Numbered from the stretch's first letter, positions 1-9,689 are shown. The stretch is 64,000 bases of DNA from Dyadobacter sp. 3J3 (GCF_009801115.1 NZ_VTOL01000003.1:1-64000); one strand, 5' to 3'. A program made the numbers and translations. The notes: generated by a model not told the origin, from the sequence alone.

Positions 1-111
1 AAGCAGCCTTTTATTCCTTTCGACCAAGACGAATACAGAGAAAAATACAGATTGGCTAAAATTGCAAATTTAGAAAGGGCACTAAAAAGGCTTATGGCTG
101 AGGCAGCATGA
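1..111 (+). CDS. C-terminal end of an unidentified protein (cut by window edge)
   Basis: The frame is open from the first base to a TGA at 109-111 and gives a charged, probably helical tail of 36 residues that ends in LKRLMAEAA. It is followed by a terminator-like hairpin at 138-182, which supports a real gene end. The start and most of the protein lie outside the window, so I do not assign a function. Confidence 0.55.
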   Translation, partial: KQPFIPFDQDEYREKYRLAKIANLERALKRLMAEAA

Positions 112-137
112 AGAAGTTATATAGTAGCAAAAAAGTG

Positions 138-182
138 AAGGGCAAAGCTCGCCAAGATTTTAACTTTGCGTGCTTTACCCTT
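138..182. terminator. Bidirectional terminator-like hairpin
   Basis: AAGGGcaAAGC pairs with GCTTtaCCCTT around a loop of about 23 nt, with A-rich sequence on the left and T-rich sequence on the right. It lies between the plus-strand gene ending at 111 and the minus-strand GH1 gene ending at 209, so it may serve both. Confidence 0.6.
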
Positions 183-208
183 TTTCTTATCTGCTTCGCG
201 TGAAACTC

Positions 209-1549
209 TTATTCTCTCAAAAATTTAGCAAACCATTTTCCCGAATCCTTGATAATCCGTTCCTGATTTTCATAATTGACATAAACAAGCCCAAAACGAG
301 GCCCATATCCTTCGGCCCATTCGAAATTATCTAAAAGAGACCAGGCGAGATATCCTCCTATTTTCACACCTTCGTTTTTTGCCTTTAAAATATTAGCAAG
401 ATATTCTTGAAAAAACTGTATCCTTTTGTGATCCTGAACTTCTCCATTTTCCAACACATCATCAAAAGCTGCCCCGTTTTCAGAAATAATGATTTCCCTG
501 ATATTTTGGTATTTAGCAAACTGTTTCAAAATTTCGTACATCCCATCCGGCGCCACTTCCCAGCCCATAGCCGTCAACGGAACATTTCTTTTCCTGGCCG
601 ATACTTCTTCAAGCCACAAAACAGGTGCGAAGTAAGAATGCTTTACAATAACCCGGAAATAATTCTGAAGTCCGATAAAATCAAAATCAAATGCCAGTTT
701 CTCAGCATCTCCTTCCAGCATGAATTTTGAAATTCCTTTCAGAAATGGAAATGCATCAATAGGATAACCCAGACCTAAGCACGGTTCCAGAAAAAGACGG
801 TTCATGATTGCATCCGCTCTTTTGGCCGCCCGGATATCTCTTGTGCTTTGCGAAAAAGGCTGCACATGTGAACAGGAAAGTGCTGTACCGATGTAAGCCT
901 CAGGCACCATATCCCGGACAATCCGGCCACCTTCTGCCTGGCATAAAGCCAGATGATGCACAACCGGCAGAAAATTAAATAATCCTTTTTTGCCAGGCGC
1001 ATGCATACCTGTTGTATACCCCAGGCCGGCAACGGCCATAGGTTCATTTAGAATGATCCAGTTACGGACTTTTCCACCGAAAGCATCCGCGCAAAGCGAA
1101 ACGTATTCAGAAAACCACTTTACAATTTCTCTGTTTTTCCAGCCTCCGCGGTCTTCCAGCGCTTGAGGCAAATCCCAGTGATATAAAGTAATCCAGGGTT
1201 CAATATCAAGGGCAATACATTTATCAATGATCCGGTTATAAAAATCGATTCCTTTTTCATTAATTATACCAGTTCCATTCGGCAAAATTCTAGACCATGA
1301 AATGGAAAAACGGAATTCTTTGAAGCCAAGATCCGCAACTAATTCCAGGTCCTCATCATATCTGTTGTAAAAATCGCAGGCAATCTCTGCGTGATGGCCA
1401 TTTTTTATCTTCCCTTTTTGACGGGTAAAAGTATCCCAGATTGACTCTCCCCGCCCATGTTCTGCAACCGCGCCTTCAACCTGAAATGCTGCAGTAGCAG
1501 TGCCCCACCTGAAATCAACGCCGAAATCTTTTTTGGAAAGAATACCCAT
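209..1549 (-). CDS. GH1 family beta-glucosidase
   Basis: This is a retaining beta-glycosidase of glycoside hydrolase family 1, which hydrolyses beta-glucosides and related disaccharides. The acid/base motif ILNEP (Glu about 169) and the nucleophile motif IISENG (Glu about 357) are both present, as are the early FRWGTATAAFQVEG motif and the late WSLLDNFEWAEGY motif. I chose the ATG at 1549 (446 residues, normal for GH1). An in-frame TTG at 1612 would add 21 residues that match nothing typical of the family. There is no signal peptide, so it is probably cytoplasmic and acts on imported oligosaccharides. It stands alone, with no sugar transporter or SusCD pair in view. Confidence 0.93.
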   Translation of the reverse strand: MGILSKKDFGVDFRWGTATAAFQVEGAVAEHGRGESIWDTFTRQKGKIKNGHHAEIACDFYNRYDEDLELVADLGFKEFRFSISWSRILPNGTGIINEKGIDFYNRIIDKCIALDIEPWITLYHWDLPQALEDRGGWKNREIVKWFSEYVSLCADAFGGKVRNWIILNEPMAVAGLGYTTGMHAPGKKGLFNFLPVVHHLALCQAEGGRIVRDMVPEAYIGTALSCSHVQPFSQSTRDIRAAKRADAIMNRLFLEPCLGLGYPIDAFPFLKGISKFMLEGDAEKLAFDFDFIGLQNYFRVIVKHSYFAPVLWLEEVSARKRNVPLTAMGWEVAPDGMYEILKQFAKYQNIREIIISENGAAFDDVLENGEVQDHKRIQFFQEYLANILKAKNEGVKIGGYLAWSLLDNFEWAEGYGPRFGLVYVNYENQERIIKDSGKWFAKFLRE

Positions 1550-1777
1550 TTTCGGGATTTCCAGATTTTCGGTTTCTTCCTGCACTATACTGATTTGATT
1601 AAAATCCTTCAATGTTTCTGCTAATTATGTCCTGAACGTGAAGTCACTAACACAAAATTAAATGGAATAATTGCCAAAAAGATAACAATAGCGTAATGAT
1701 ATGAAAAACTTAATATTGGAAAGATCAATGTGAAAGCACAGCTAATTCTTTATCAGCGATGACCGTATGTAAACAAA

Positions 1778-1812
1778 AAAATCCTTCACCCGAATGACAG
1801 GTGAAGGATTTT
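1778..1812 (-). terminator. Rho-independent terminator of the T9SS cargo gene
   Basis: A perfect 13-bp stem (AAAATCCTTCACC with its complement) closes a 9-nt loop. On the minus strand it is followed by a T run, just after the stop codon at 1833. Confidence 0.85.
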
Positions 1813-1832
1813 GAAATTAATAACGCTTTGTA

Positions 1833-3929
1833 CTACCTGATTACCGTAATTTTCTGTTTGGTTATCAAGCCATTGGGTTGTTTAAAGGTTACGATGTAAC
1901 TTCCAGAAGACAGATTACTGATATCTACATCAACACCATCTTTCGGAACAAAATCTTTCACCTTTACTCCTCTGATGTCATAGATCTGAATGCTGGCAAT
2001 TTTTTCCTTACCATTTCTCAGTTTCATGAAATTCGAACTCGGATTGGGGTAAAGTACTGCTGACTCATCGGTAACAAAATTTTCACTGATTATTCTGCTG
2101 TAAGCAAACGTTTCATCTTTATCGATCATTCTCAGACGATACAAATTGTTGCCGTTAGCAGGAGTAGCATGTGTATAGTTGTAAGATTTGGTTACTGAAC
2201 TTTCACCCTGTGCATCAACTGAGCCTAAAACTGCCCACTCTTTACCATTAAGGCTATGTTGTACTTCAAAAGATTTTGAGTTGGTCTCTGCTGTGGTTTT
2301 CCATGCAAGTGAAGCAGCTGTTCCTTCTTTTTTCACGCTGAAATCTGTAAGTGTTACAGGAAGCGGTGTATCCGTTTTGAGCAGGAAGCAACCAAGATCA
2401 GAATAAATAGTACCTGCGCTTGAAGAAATTTCAAGAACAACCGAAGTTGTACCGGAAGGTGCCTGTTTTGTCAGTGTATATTTTTTCAAGCCAACTGTGG
2501 CCGCTGTTACGGATTTGTCAATTACTTGAGTCACTGTTGACCCTGTTATCTCTTCCGTTCCCTTAAAGAATTTCACCTTTAAAGTCTGTGTGAATCCAGT
2601 ATTCGAACCTTCATATCCGGCATATACTGTCCAGGTTACTGTATTTCCAGGAGCAATATTTTTTGTCTGCGAGATAGCAGCCTTATTCGTTATTTTAGCT
2701 GATTTAGTTCCACAAACTACATAGTCTGTTGAAGTTGCAAATGTACCGTCCCCGGTCTTTGCCCAGCTATTTACCCCATCTTCAAAACTTGGGTTTACCA
2801 GTTGATTACCCGTACAAGTTTCGCAAGGGGCAGGGGTAAGTTTCAGACAAGCCGCATCAATTTTGAAAAAATCAGGACCTGGTGTAGTTGCTTCTACCCG
2901 AACAAATGACGAACCAGGAGGCGCTACATCGGTTAATGAATACTGTTTCAATATCGGTTGACCGGCAGCAACGATATCAACATCCCAGTCTACTTCCACA
3001 GTTTTTGTCAAGAGAGCGGTGATACCATCAGGCGCAAGGAATATCAGATTAAACTTCTGGCCTATTTTTTCATGGTACCCGCCATAAATTGTAAGTGTTG
3101 CCGTTGTACCTCCAATAATTGGCACGTCTTGGGTAAGTTTACCGCCACCATTAATAACGATCGCATTGCTACCACAAACGTCGTAGGTAGTATTGGAACT
3201 AGCTGAACCATTACCAATCTTAGTAAATGTCCATGAAGTGATCCCATTTTCAAAACTAGGATTTAATAATACGTTGTTATCGCATCCGCAACTAATAGGA
3301 GGGGCAGTTATCTGCAAACAACCTCCGTCAACTTTAAACCAATCTCCCGATTTTGCTTTTGCTTCAACACGAACGTAAACGGTACCGGCAGGTGCCGTCG
3401 CTGCCGAAAAGGTATATTTTTTTAAAATTGGTCCGGATGTAGGCGCAACATCCACGTCCCAATCAACGATCAGGGAGTCAGCCGTGATTAGCTTTTTATT
3501 GACATCCATAAAAGTCCTCTTAAAAGTCTGCGACTTGAATACGTGATATCCACCCCAAATAGTAAAATTTACTACTGACCCAGGGACAATTTCGAAATCT
3601 TGATATATAGAACCGGCATTTTGCAAAACCGCTGCATCAGAACCACAAACAGCGTAAGTTCCATCGGTTGACCATGTTCCTGATTTATTCCAGCCACTGA
3701 AAGGATCGCTGTCTTCGAAACTTGGGTCAGCCAATAAATTATTCGAACAAGAACAATCTCCTTTTGGATATGTTGTTGTCCTCGCGGCTGAGGCAGGAGC
3801 GCTTACGTTGTTTTTGACGACTGTCGAAAGACCAGAGGGCTGAGAAACTATCTTTTGGGCATTTGTTGTACCAATTGATATGTACAGGTTAAGAGCACAT
3901 ATCACTATTAATGAATAGAATGTTTTCAT
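1833..3929 (-). CDS. Secreted three-repeat protein with T9SS type A sorting domain
   Basis: The protein has 698 residues. An N-terminal signal peptide (MKTFYSLIVICALNLYISIG) is followed by three repeats of about 150 residues. Each repeat opens with a two-Cys CxC/CxxC segment and an N-P/D-P-S-F-E-D/N-G motif and ends with a PxG-x-x-x-VRVEA-like strand, as in carbohydrate-binding or galactose-binding-like beta-sandwiches. A Por secretion tail follows (LYPNPSSNFMKLRNG, YDIRGVKVK, LSSGSYIV). This tail directs export through the type IX secretion system and surface attachment. No catalytic domain is visible, so adhesion or glycan binding is more likely than enzymatic activity. Repeats 1 and 2 are closest; repeat 3 lacks the WDVD strand. 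Confidence 0.85.
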   Translation of the reverse strand: MKTFYSLIVICALNLYISIGTTNAQKIVSQPSGLSTVVKNNVSAPASAARTTTYPKGDCSCSNNLLADPSFEDSDPFSGWNKSGTWSTDGTYAVCGSDAAVLQNAGSIYQDFEIVPGSVVNFTIWGGYHVFKSQTFKRTFMDVNKKLITADSLIVDWDVDVAPTSGPILKKYTFSAATAPAGTVYVRVEAKAKSGDWFKVDGGCLQITAPPISCGCDNNVLLNPSFENGITSWTFTKIGNGSASSNTTYDVCGSNAIVINGGGKLTQDVPIIGGTTATLTIYGGYHEKIGQKFNLIFLAPDGITALLTKTVEVDWDVDIVAAGQPILKQYSLTDVAPPGSSFVRVEATTPGPDFFKIDAACLKLTPAPCETCTGNQLVNPSFEDGVNSWAKTGDGTFATSTDYVVCGTKSAKITNKAAISQTKNIAPGNTVTWTVYAGYEGSNTGFTQTLKVKFFKGTEEITGSTVTQVIDKSVTAATVGLKKYTLTKQAPSGTTSVVLEISSSAGTIYSDLGCFLLKTDTPLPVTLTDFSVKKEGTAASLAWKTTAETNSKSFEVQHSLNGKEWAVLGSVDAQGESSVTKSYNYTHATPANGNNLYRLRMIDKDETFAYSRIISENFVTDESAVLYPNPSSNFMKLRNGKEKIASIQIYDIRGVKVKDFVPKDGVDVDISNLSSGSYIVTFKQPNGLITKQKITVIR

Positions 3930-5050
3930 GAGAATGTATAGTTGTTAGCGATAATGATGAGAAATTTACGGGTTAAATAAAGTACTGACTGACATGATTT
4001 TTTTAAAAAATATTCCATAAAACAGATTGATCTGATTCAATTGGAATTCAAAACAATTAAACTTCTTAACGGATTAGCGGACGGTTTATCCTATCAATCA
4101 TTAATGTTGCAATGACCAGTATAGTTAAACTTCTATGGTTATTTATGGAGGTGTCGACAAGTGCAAATGTAAAAAAAATTCTATTTAAAAATCAAATCAT
4201 TTTTATGATTAATTTTATATTATAAATCACAAACAACTACATCTACGGTAATAATTAAATTAATTCTACGGAGTAAAAACAACTAAATCTACTACCAAAA
4301 AAAGTTAAATAGTTTACCTGTCAACCCTTTACAAATTTACCTATACCGTTAAATAAGAAAAAGTGATTTTTTTGACCCCAAAGACAAAATATGATTTTTC
4401 CAAGTATTCAATAAATTTGCAAACATATTCTGTGACTTATTTTTTTCTATTCACTCATAAAATAATTCTAAAATAAGATTCAAGTATCATTAAAAATTCG
4501 TTCATTTTGACAAAACTCCAACCACTTATTAATCAAGTCAATTGGAAGACCACTAAAAAATAATTCACCGGCCGAAGGTGATAAGGTTACAAAACTAATC
4601 ACACTCAGGGAGTTAGAAGAGGCAAAAAAGGAAAAATGAACGCTATTTATTATACGTCATCAAACTTACTCTACAATCCGCTACTATTTTATTCTTAACA
4701 CTGAGTGAAAAGTGAAATAAGAAAAAAAAAGCCCGTATATTACTTTAACTTCAAACCTCAGTCTCAATATAGCTTTTACATCCAAATTTAATTCCTTCAA
4801 GAAAACCTTTGTTTTTGACCGAATTATATTAGATGATGCAACAATAAATCATTTCGTAGAAATTGTAGTACTCTTTGGATTTTCGCTAAGAGAAAATCTG
4901 GATTATGTAGTATTATTTATTTCGTTCTAAAACAGTGTATTAAGGAAATATAATTTTCGCTTTCCTTAAATTTATTCGCTAAAAACTAAAATCCATAAAA
5001 AAAACCAGCATCCCGAAAAGAGAAACTGGTCCAAATTGCTATTTTTTTAT
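3930..5050. other. 1.1 kb AT-rich gene-free spacer
   Basis: I see no convincing gene here. The spacer is very AT-rich. It holds two imperfect 19-nt direct repeats (ACAACTAmATCTACkrymA) at 4233-4251 and 4279-4297, a hairpin GATTTTC...GAAAATC near 4878-4898, and a short stop-bounded frame at 4511-4639 that could be a decayed gene tail. Confidence 0.5.
4996..5030 (-). terminator. Terminator of the ECF sigma gene
   Basis: Read on the minus strand, an 11-bp imperfect stem (CCAGTTTCTC with CGGGATGCTGG, including G-U pairs) closes a TTTT loop and is followed by a run of eight T. It lies just downstream of the stop at 5051. Confidence 0.7.
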
Positions 5051-5620
5051 TTATGCAGCTCTTAGCGCGTAGTTACAAACATCAAAAATTTCTCTTAATT
5101 CCTTAAGCGCCTTGCGGATTCTTGATTTTACAGTACCCAGCGGTATGCTCAATTTGTCAGACACTTCTTCATGCGTATATCCCTGAAAGTAAACAAGATC
5201 AATTAAAATACTTTTTTCAGGTAATAACCTGGAAACGATTGCACGAATATCAATTGTGGCAGGTATTGGATTAAATATAACATTATTTCCCATTTCTGAT
5301 TCAAGAACAGTATCCCAGCTTACCGATTTTTCCTTTTTAACATCAAGCCTTAACCGATCTATGGCTGTGTTTCTGGCAACATTCAGAATCCAGGTAAACA
5401 AACTCCCCTTTTCATTATTATAACTATCAATATTTTTCCAGATCTTCAAAAAAGAATCCTGCATTACATCCGCCGCCTTCTCTTCATCCTTAACAATTTT
5501 CATAATGATACCATACAAGGCCGAAGCATAATGGTCGTAAAGATATTCGAAAGCCTCCTTACTGTTGCACTTCAAAGAAGATATCAACTCACGTTCGGTG
5601 TATGCAGATTTACTTATCAT
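5051..5620 (-). CDS. ECF-type RNA polymerase sigma factor
   Basis: The protein has 189 residues and the two-region layout of extracytoplasmic-function sigma factors. Region 2 (about residues 25-95) has the core-binding DVMQDSFLKIWKN and -10-recognition LFTWILNVARNTAIDRLR segments. Region 4 (about 130-185) has the helix-turn-helix LVYFQGYTHEEVSDKLSIPLGTVKSRIRKALKEL. It would direct transcription of an unknown regulon. No anti-sigma gene lies next to it: the downstream side is a terminator and gene-free DNA, and the upstream side is a divergent gene. Confidence 0.93.
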   Translation of the reverse strand: MISKSAYTERELISSLKCNSKEAFEYLYDHYASALYGIIMKIVKDEEKAADVMQDSFLKIWKNIDSYNNEKGSLFTWILNVARNTAIDRLRLDVKKEKSVSWDTVLESEMGNNVIFNPIPATIDIRAIVSRLLPEKSILIDLVYFQGYTHEEVSDKLSIPLGTVKSRIRKALKELREIFDVCNYALRAA

Positions 5621-5994
5621 CTTTCTTATTATTAAATAATTATTTTGGGTAAGTCCGACAGCTTTGTTAGCTCTTCATAATATGTTAGTACAAAACATGT
5701 TCCATACTCCCGGATGGCAAATGTGTGTATGCTTTTCTTCTATGTTGTGGATTTAATTTTTGAAGGATTTCTATTTTCTAATAAATTTCCACAGATTATA
5801 CAAAAACTGAGGAATATATAAATTGCGGCACGGGAATCCATTCCCCACCTTTCATAAAAAATTTTGTGTCATTATTTTGTAAATCAATTAACATATCCTC
5901 ACAAATAATTCATAACAAGACATTTAGTTACCTGATATATATTTAACATACAGATTTATTTTTGACGAATTTCCCCAAACTACCTTTTTACTAT
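5621..5994. other. Divergent intergenic region between the sigma gene and the beta-lactamase-like gene
   Basis: This spacer of about 370 bp must hold the promoters of both divergent genes. It is AT-rich, and I find no -33/-7 pair strong enough to call and no repeats worth naming. Confidence 0.4.
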
Positions 5995-6924
5995 ATGAAA
6001 CGCATTTATTTTCTTACGGTCTTAACATTCATGAATTTTGCTGTACCAGCTCAAAATTTTAATTCAATTCCCTCCAAATCTGATAAAAAGCTTACTGAAA
6101 AACTTGAAAAAGCATTGGCTGGTTTTAAAGGAAGCGCGGGTGTGTATGTGCGAAATCTAAAAACAGATAAGTTTGCTTCCGTGCACTCCGATACAATTTT
6201 CCCGACTGCGAGTATGGTGAAAATACCCATCATGATTGGTGTTTTTGACAAAATAAATAAGGGTGAACTTCAATTTGACCAGCTTCTCACCTACCGCGAT
6301 TCCCTGAAATATGATGACGGAATCACAGGTTCCTTTCGTGACAGCACTAAAATTCCTTTACCAAAAGTTATTCATTTGATGATTTCATTGAGCGATAATA
6401 CCGGAAGTTTGTGGCTGCAGGCTTTGGCAGGTGGCGGCGCAGCAATTAATCAATGGATGGAAACGAATGGATTTGTCAACACACGTGTCAATTCCAGAAC
6501 GCCTGGACGGAAACAAAACCAGGCAATCTATGGCTGGGGACAAACTTCACCGCGCGAAATGGCCGAATTGATGGTAATGATCCGGCAGGGGAAAGTGATC
6601 AGTCCTTCTGCAAGTGAAAGAATGTACCGCTATTTAGGAATGCAGTTTTGGGATGGCGAAGCATTGTCCCAAATTCCGCCTTTTATTAAAACCGGAGCAA
6701 AAAGTGGGGCAGTAAATCAGGCCAAATCAGAAGTAGTGATGGTTCACGCGCCTCATGGTGATTATGTTTTTTGTATTACAACCAAAAACCAGCAGGACGA
6801 GCGCTGGCAAAGAGATAATGAAGGCTACGACATGATCCGTAAAGTTTCCGAAATAATATGGAATCATTTCGAACCAAAAAGCAAATGGAAACCCGTTTCC
6901 GAATATGAAAGATGGTGGTTTTAA
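5995..6924 (+). CDS. Class A beta-lactamase-fold serine hydrolase
   Basis: The protein has 309 residues from the ATG at 5995. That start places a clean lipid-free signal peptide (MKRIYFLTVLTFMNFAVPAQ) at the N-terminus; an in-frame TTG at 5962 would bury it. The serine motif TASMVK (Ser73, Lys76), SDN (133-135) and KTG (232-234) are all in place, so it should acylate on Ser73 in the periplasm. The omega-loop segment that normally reads E-x-x-L-N-x-x-x-P-G is RVNSRTPG (164-171): Arg stands where the deacylating Glu166 of class A enzymes is expected, while the Asn is kept. True beta-lactamase turnover is therefore doubtful; a peptidase or penicillin-binding role is possible. Confidence 0.85.
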   Translation: MKRIYFLTVLTFMNFAVPAQNFNSIPSKSDKKLTEKLEKALAGFKGSAGVYVRNLKTDKFASVHSDTIFPTASMVKIPIMIGVFDKINKGELQFDQLLTYRDSLKYDDGITGSFRDSTKIPLPKVIHLMISLSDNTGSLWLQALAGGGAAINQWMETNGFVNTRVNSRTPGRKQNQAIYGWGQTSPREMAELMVMIRQGKVISPSASERMYRYLGMQFWDGEALSQIPPFIKTGAKSGAVNQAKSEVVMVHAPHGDYVFCITTKNQQDERWQRDNEGYDMIRKVSEIIWNHFEPKSKWKPVSEYERWWF

Positions 6925-6930
6925 AATGAA

Positions 6931-6960
6931 AAATTCTTACCCGGTAACAGGTAAGAATTT
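6931..6960. terminator. Terminator-like perfect hairpin
   Basis: An 11-bp perfect stem (AAATTCTTACC and its complement) closes an 8-nt loop between the end of the beta-lactamase-like gene and the convergent gene ending at 6983. It can act on both strands. Confidence 0.7.
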
Positions 6961-6982
6961 GACAAAAAACTTATGTAAAAGT

Positions 6983-7276
6983 TTACGCGGTGGCCCGGCT
7001 TTTCTGCAATAGCCATCTACTTTCTTTTTTGACAAACGTAATCGGCACATATTCGTCCGTGGGCGCGCCTATGTAATAAACGGCCCATTCCGGATCCTGA
7101 TGAGAGAGCATTTCACTGATACAATCCGCACGATGGCCGGTTGGATTTGAACAATTGTCCCAATAAAAAAGCTCAACACGATAATGCAGCTGTTCTTTCA
7201 GCCCATTCACAGTTACTTCAATTTCGATTTCATGCCTTCCTGGAATGTTTGGAATCGGGATCGCTATATGGCTCAT
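6983..7276 (-). CDS. Small conserved-looking hypothetical protein
   Basis: A 97-residue protein with no signal peptide or membrane segment. It begins with beta-strand-rich sequence (PNIPGRHEIEIEVTVNG), has two cysteines (WDNCSNPTGHRADC) and ends with a basic tail. It lies 25 bp downstream of the first permease gene on the same strand, so it may be the last gene of that transcript. I do not recognise a family. Confidence 0.6.
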   Translation of the reverse strand: MSHIAIPIPNIPGRHEIEIEVTVNGLKEQLHYRVELFYWDNCSNPTGHRADCISEMLSHQDPEWAVYYIGAPTDEYVPITFVKKESRWLLQKSRATA

Positions 7277-7301
7277 ATAATTGATGTTTAGTTGTGTCTG
7301 T

Positions 7302-9674
7302 TTAGTCTGTTTTAAGTGATTTAACCGGATTCATGAGGGCTGCCTTGATGCTTTGAAAACCAACTGTAATGAAGGTAATAATGATTGCCATGAGTCCGGC
7401 AATGGCAAAAATCCACCAGGCTATTTCAATTCTTTCAGTAAAATCTTCCAGCCATTTTTTCATAAAATACCACGCGACCGGTGTAGCCAAAACGATAGAG
7501 ATAACCACCAGTTTGAAAAAATCTTTTGATAAAAGCGCAACAATACTAGCCACGCTGGCACCCAGCACTTTTCTTATTCCTATTTCTTTTGTCCGTGTTT
7601 CTGCTGTAAATGTGATCAAACCGAATAATCCCATGCAGGCAATAAAGATGGCGAAAGCTGTGAATACCGTGAACATTTTGGACATCCGAATTTCTGTCTT
7701 GAATGTATCATTGAAAGCATCATCCAGAAAAGAATATTCAAAAGGCTTATCGGCCGAATATTTCTTGTAAATAGTTTCAATTGCTTTTATTTTTTCAACA
7801 ATGTTGGATTTGGGGTCCATTCTGGCAAACAAAACTCCGGACCCTTGTTCATCAGCCAGCATATTTGTGGTGTCACTCATAATGAAAAGCCCCATAGGCA
7901 GCTTGTCACTTTTGGTTGATGCGAATCGGAAATTTTTTAAAACCCCCACCAGATTTCTGTTAAATACAGTTTGTCCCAATGGATCACCTTTTAAGCCTAA
8001 GTCGGTTACTGCCGTCTCATTCAACAATATACCATGTCCGTTTTTCCAGGAACTCCCCTCCGGCTTTATTTTCCAGGCTAGCCCAAGCGTATTCATATAA
8101 TTGGCATCAACTTCGGCATATGACACACTTAAATCCTTTTTGGTTGATTTATTTTGGGCAAAAAACATGCTGTACCCTTTGTATAAGCTGGTTGTTGAAA
8201 AAGTAACGTCCTCCACACCAGCAAGTTCTGCTATCTCGTTTTTTAATGAAAAATAATTTTTACCAACAGATCCGCTTAACGGGATATTCAACATCTGGTC
8301 TTTATTCAATCCCAGTTTTACGTTTTGCATAAAGCTCAATTGCTGCTGCACGATGAAGCTGCAAACGATTAGTGCAATGGAAACAGTAAATTGAAAAACC
8401 ATGAAAACTTTACGTAAAGCCACGCCCTTTTGCTGGCTTCCTAACCTTCCTTTCAATACTTCAATCGGAGAAAAACCTGATAAGATCAGTGCCGGATAAC
8501 TGCCCGCTACGAATGCACTAAAAAGCAAAATACCAGTCAATATCCCAATAAAAGAAGGAGATAATAAAAAAGAGCTGTCAATTTTCAGATTTAATAAATT
8601 GTAGAATGGCTGGCGCATAATTTCTACCAGAACAAACGATAAGGCAAATGCAATGCAGCATACCATGACTGATTCGGTATAAAACTGCCTGATCAAACCA
8701 CTTCTCCCCGCTCCTGCCGTTTTACGAACGCCTACTTCTTTCGCACGCTGTGTTGACCTTGCGGTGGTAAGGCTCATGTAATTGAAAAGTGCCAGAAACA
8801 ATATCAATAAAGCAATACCGGCAAAAATATTGATCAGTGCGGTATTCCCCGAATCCACAAAATTATTCCCAAGGTGAATGGTGGTAAATCCTTCAAGTGA
8901 ATAACTTGCTTTTTTATCAAAATCATCGATTTTAAGCCCTGACGCAATAATACTTTTTTCAACCTTTTTTACTGAATTTTCAGAATCAAGTAACAGAAAT
9001 GTATTGAAGGCACCGGCATGTTCCCACATATCCTTTTCATTTTTGCCTAGCTGAGGGATTGTGGCAAGTGATGCGACAAAATCAAAATTGAAGGTAGAAT
9101 TGGAAGGAGGATTTTCAGCTATACCTGTAATTTCAAACAAATGTTTTCCTTCATATAAAAGCGTTTTCCCGACAGGATCTTTTTCTCCAAAATATTTCTT
9201 CGCCGCACGCTCGGAAATTACAAGTGCATAGGGTTTATTTAAAATCTCATCTGCATTACCTTCTTTTAACTTAAACGAAAAAACTTTAAAAAAAGAAGGA
9301 TCGGCAAATATGAAGTTTTTTTCACTGAATAACGCTGACGAATTCTCAGGATTTTTAATAACTACCGACTGATAGGATTCCTTCAAACGAACAAAGTTCT
9401 GGATTTCCGGCGTTGATTCTTTTAGCTGTGGTGCCAGTTTTGCATTGAAATTCTTGAACTGCATGTTATGCCCGTCCATATTCACGGTGGCCAGCATACT
9501 ATAAATCCTGTCACCATTTTTATGAAACTTGTCATAACTATATTCATGCATGACAAACATGAGTATCAACATGGAAACGGCCATTCCCATAGCCAGTCCG
9601 ACAATGTTGATAAAAGAATAATCTTTGTGCTTCCAAATATTCCGGGCGGCGATTTTGAGATAATTTCTGAACAT
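7302..9674 (-). CDS. FtsX/MacB-type ABC transporter permease (array member 1)
   Basis: The 790-residue permease has the four-part layout of this Bacteroidota family: TM1 (about 20-42), a MacB periplasmic core domain (about 50-250), an FtsX block of three TMs ending near 410 (RAKEVGVRKTAGAG lies just before the second of these TMs), then a second TM, a second periplasmic domain and a second FtsX block (about 675-780) with RTKEIGIRKVLGAS. It ends with the array-wide tail NPVKSLKTD. It would need the separate ATPase encoded at 23835-24512. The family moves lipoproteins, peptides or drugs, or transmits mechanical force across the inner membrane; the substrate is unknown. Confidence 0.9.
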   Translation of the reverse strand: MFRNYLKIAARNIWKHKDYSFINIVGLAMGMAVSMLILMFVMHEYSYDKFHKNGDRIYSMLATVNMDGHNMQFKNFNAKLAPQLKESTPEIQNFVRLKESYQSVVIKNPENSSALFSEKNFIFADPSFFKVFSFKLKEGNADEILNKPYALVISERAAKKYFGEKDPVGKTLLYEGKHLFEITGIAENPPSNSTFNFDFVASLATIPQLGKNEKDMWEHAGAFNTFLLLDSENSVKKVEKSIIASGLKIDDFDKKASYSLEGFTTIHLGNNFVDSGNTALINIFAGIALLILFLALFNYMSLTTARSTQRAKEVGVRKTAGAGRSGLIRQFYTESVMVCCIAFALSFVLVEIMRQPFYNLLNLKIDSSFLLSPSFIGILTGILLFSAFVAGSYPALILSGFSPIEVLKGRLGSQQKGVALRKVFMVFQFTVSIALIVCSFIVQQQLSFMQNVKLGLNKDQMLNIPLSGSVGKNYFSLKNEIAELAGVEDVTFSTTSLYKGYSMFFAQNKSTKKDLSVSYAEVDANYMNTLGLAWKIKPEGSSWKNGHGILLNETAVTDLGLKGDPLGQTVFNRNLVGVLKNFRFASTKSDKLPMGLFIMSDTTNMLADEQGSGVLFARMDPKSNIVEKIKAIETIYKKYSADKPFEYSFLDDAFNDTFKTEIRMSKMFTVFTAFAIFIACMGLFGLITFTAETRTKEIGIRKVLGASVASIVALLSKDFFKLVVISIVLATPVAWYFMKKWLEDFTERIEIAWWIFAIAGLMAIIITFITVGFQSIKAALMNPVKSLKTD

Positions 9675-9689
9675 AGGAAGTTAGGTTTA

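Noticed and set aside
407..730. Plus-strand frame inside the GH1 gene
   Set aside because: It is antisense to well-conserved GH1 motifs and has no recognisable features.
4511..4639. Short frame as a real gene
   Set aside because: No start codon in a good context and no flanking support; kept only as a possible relic.
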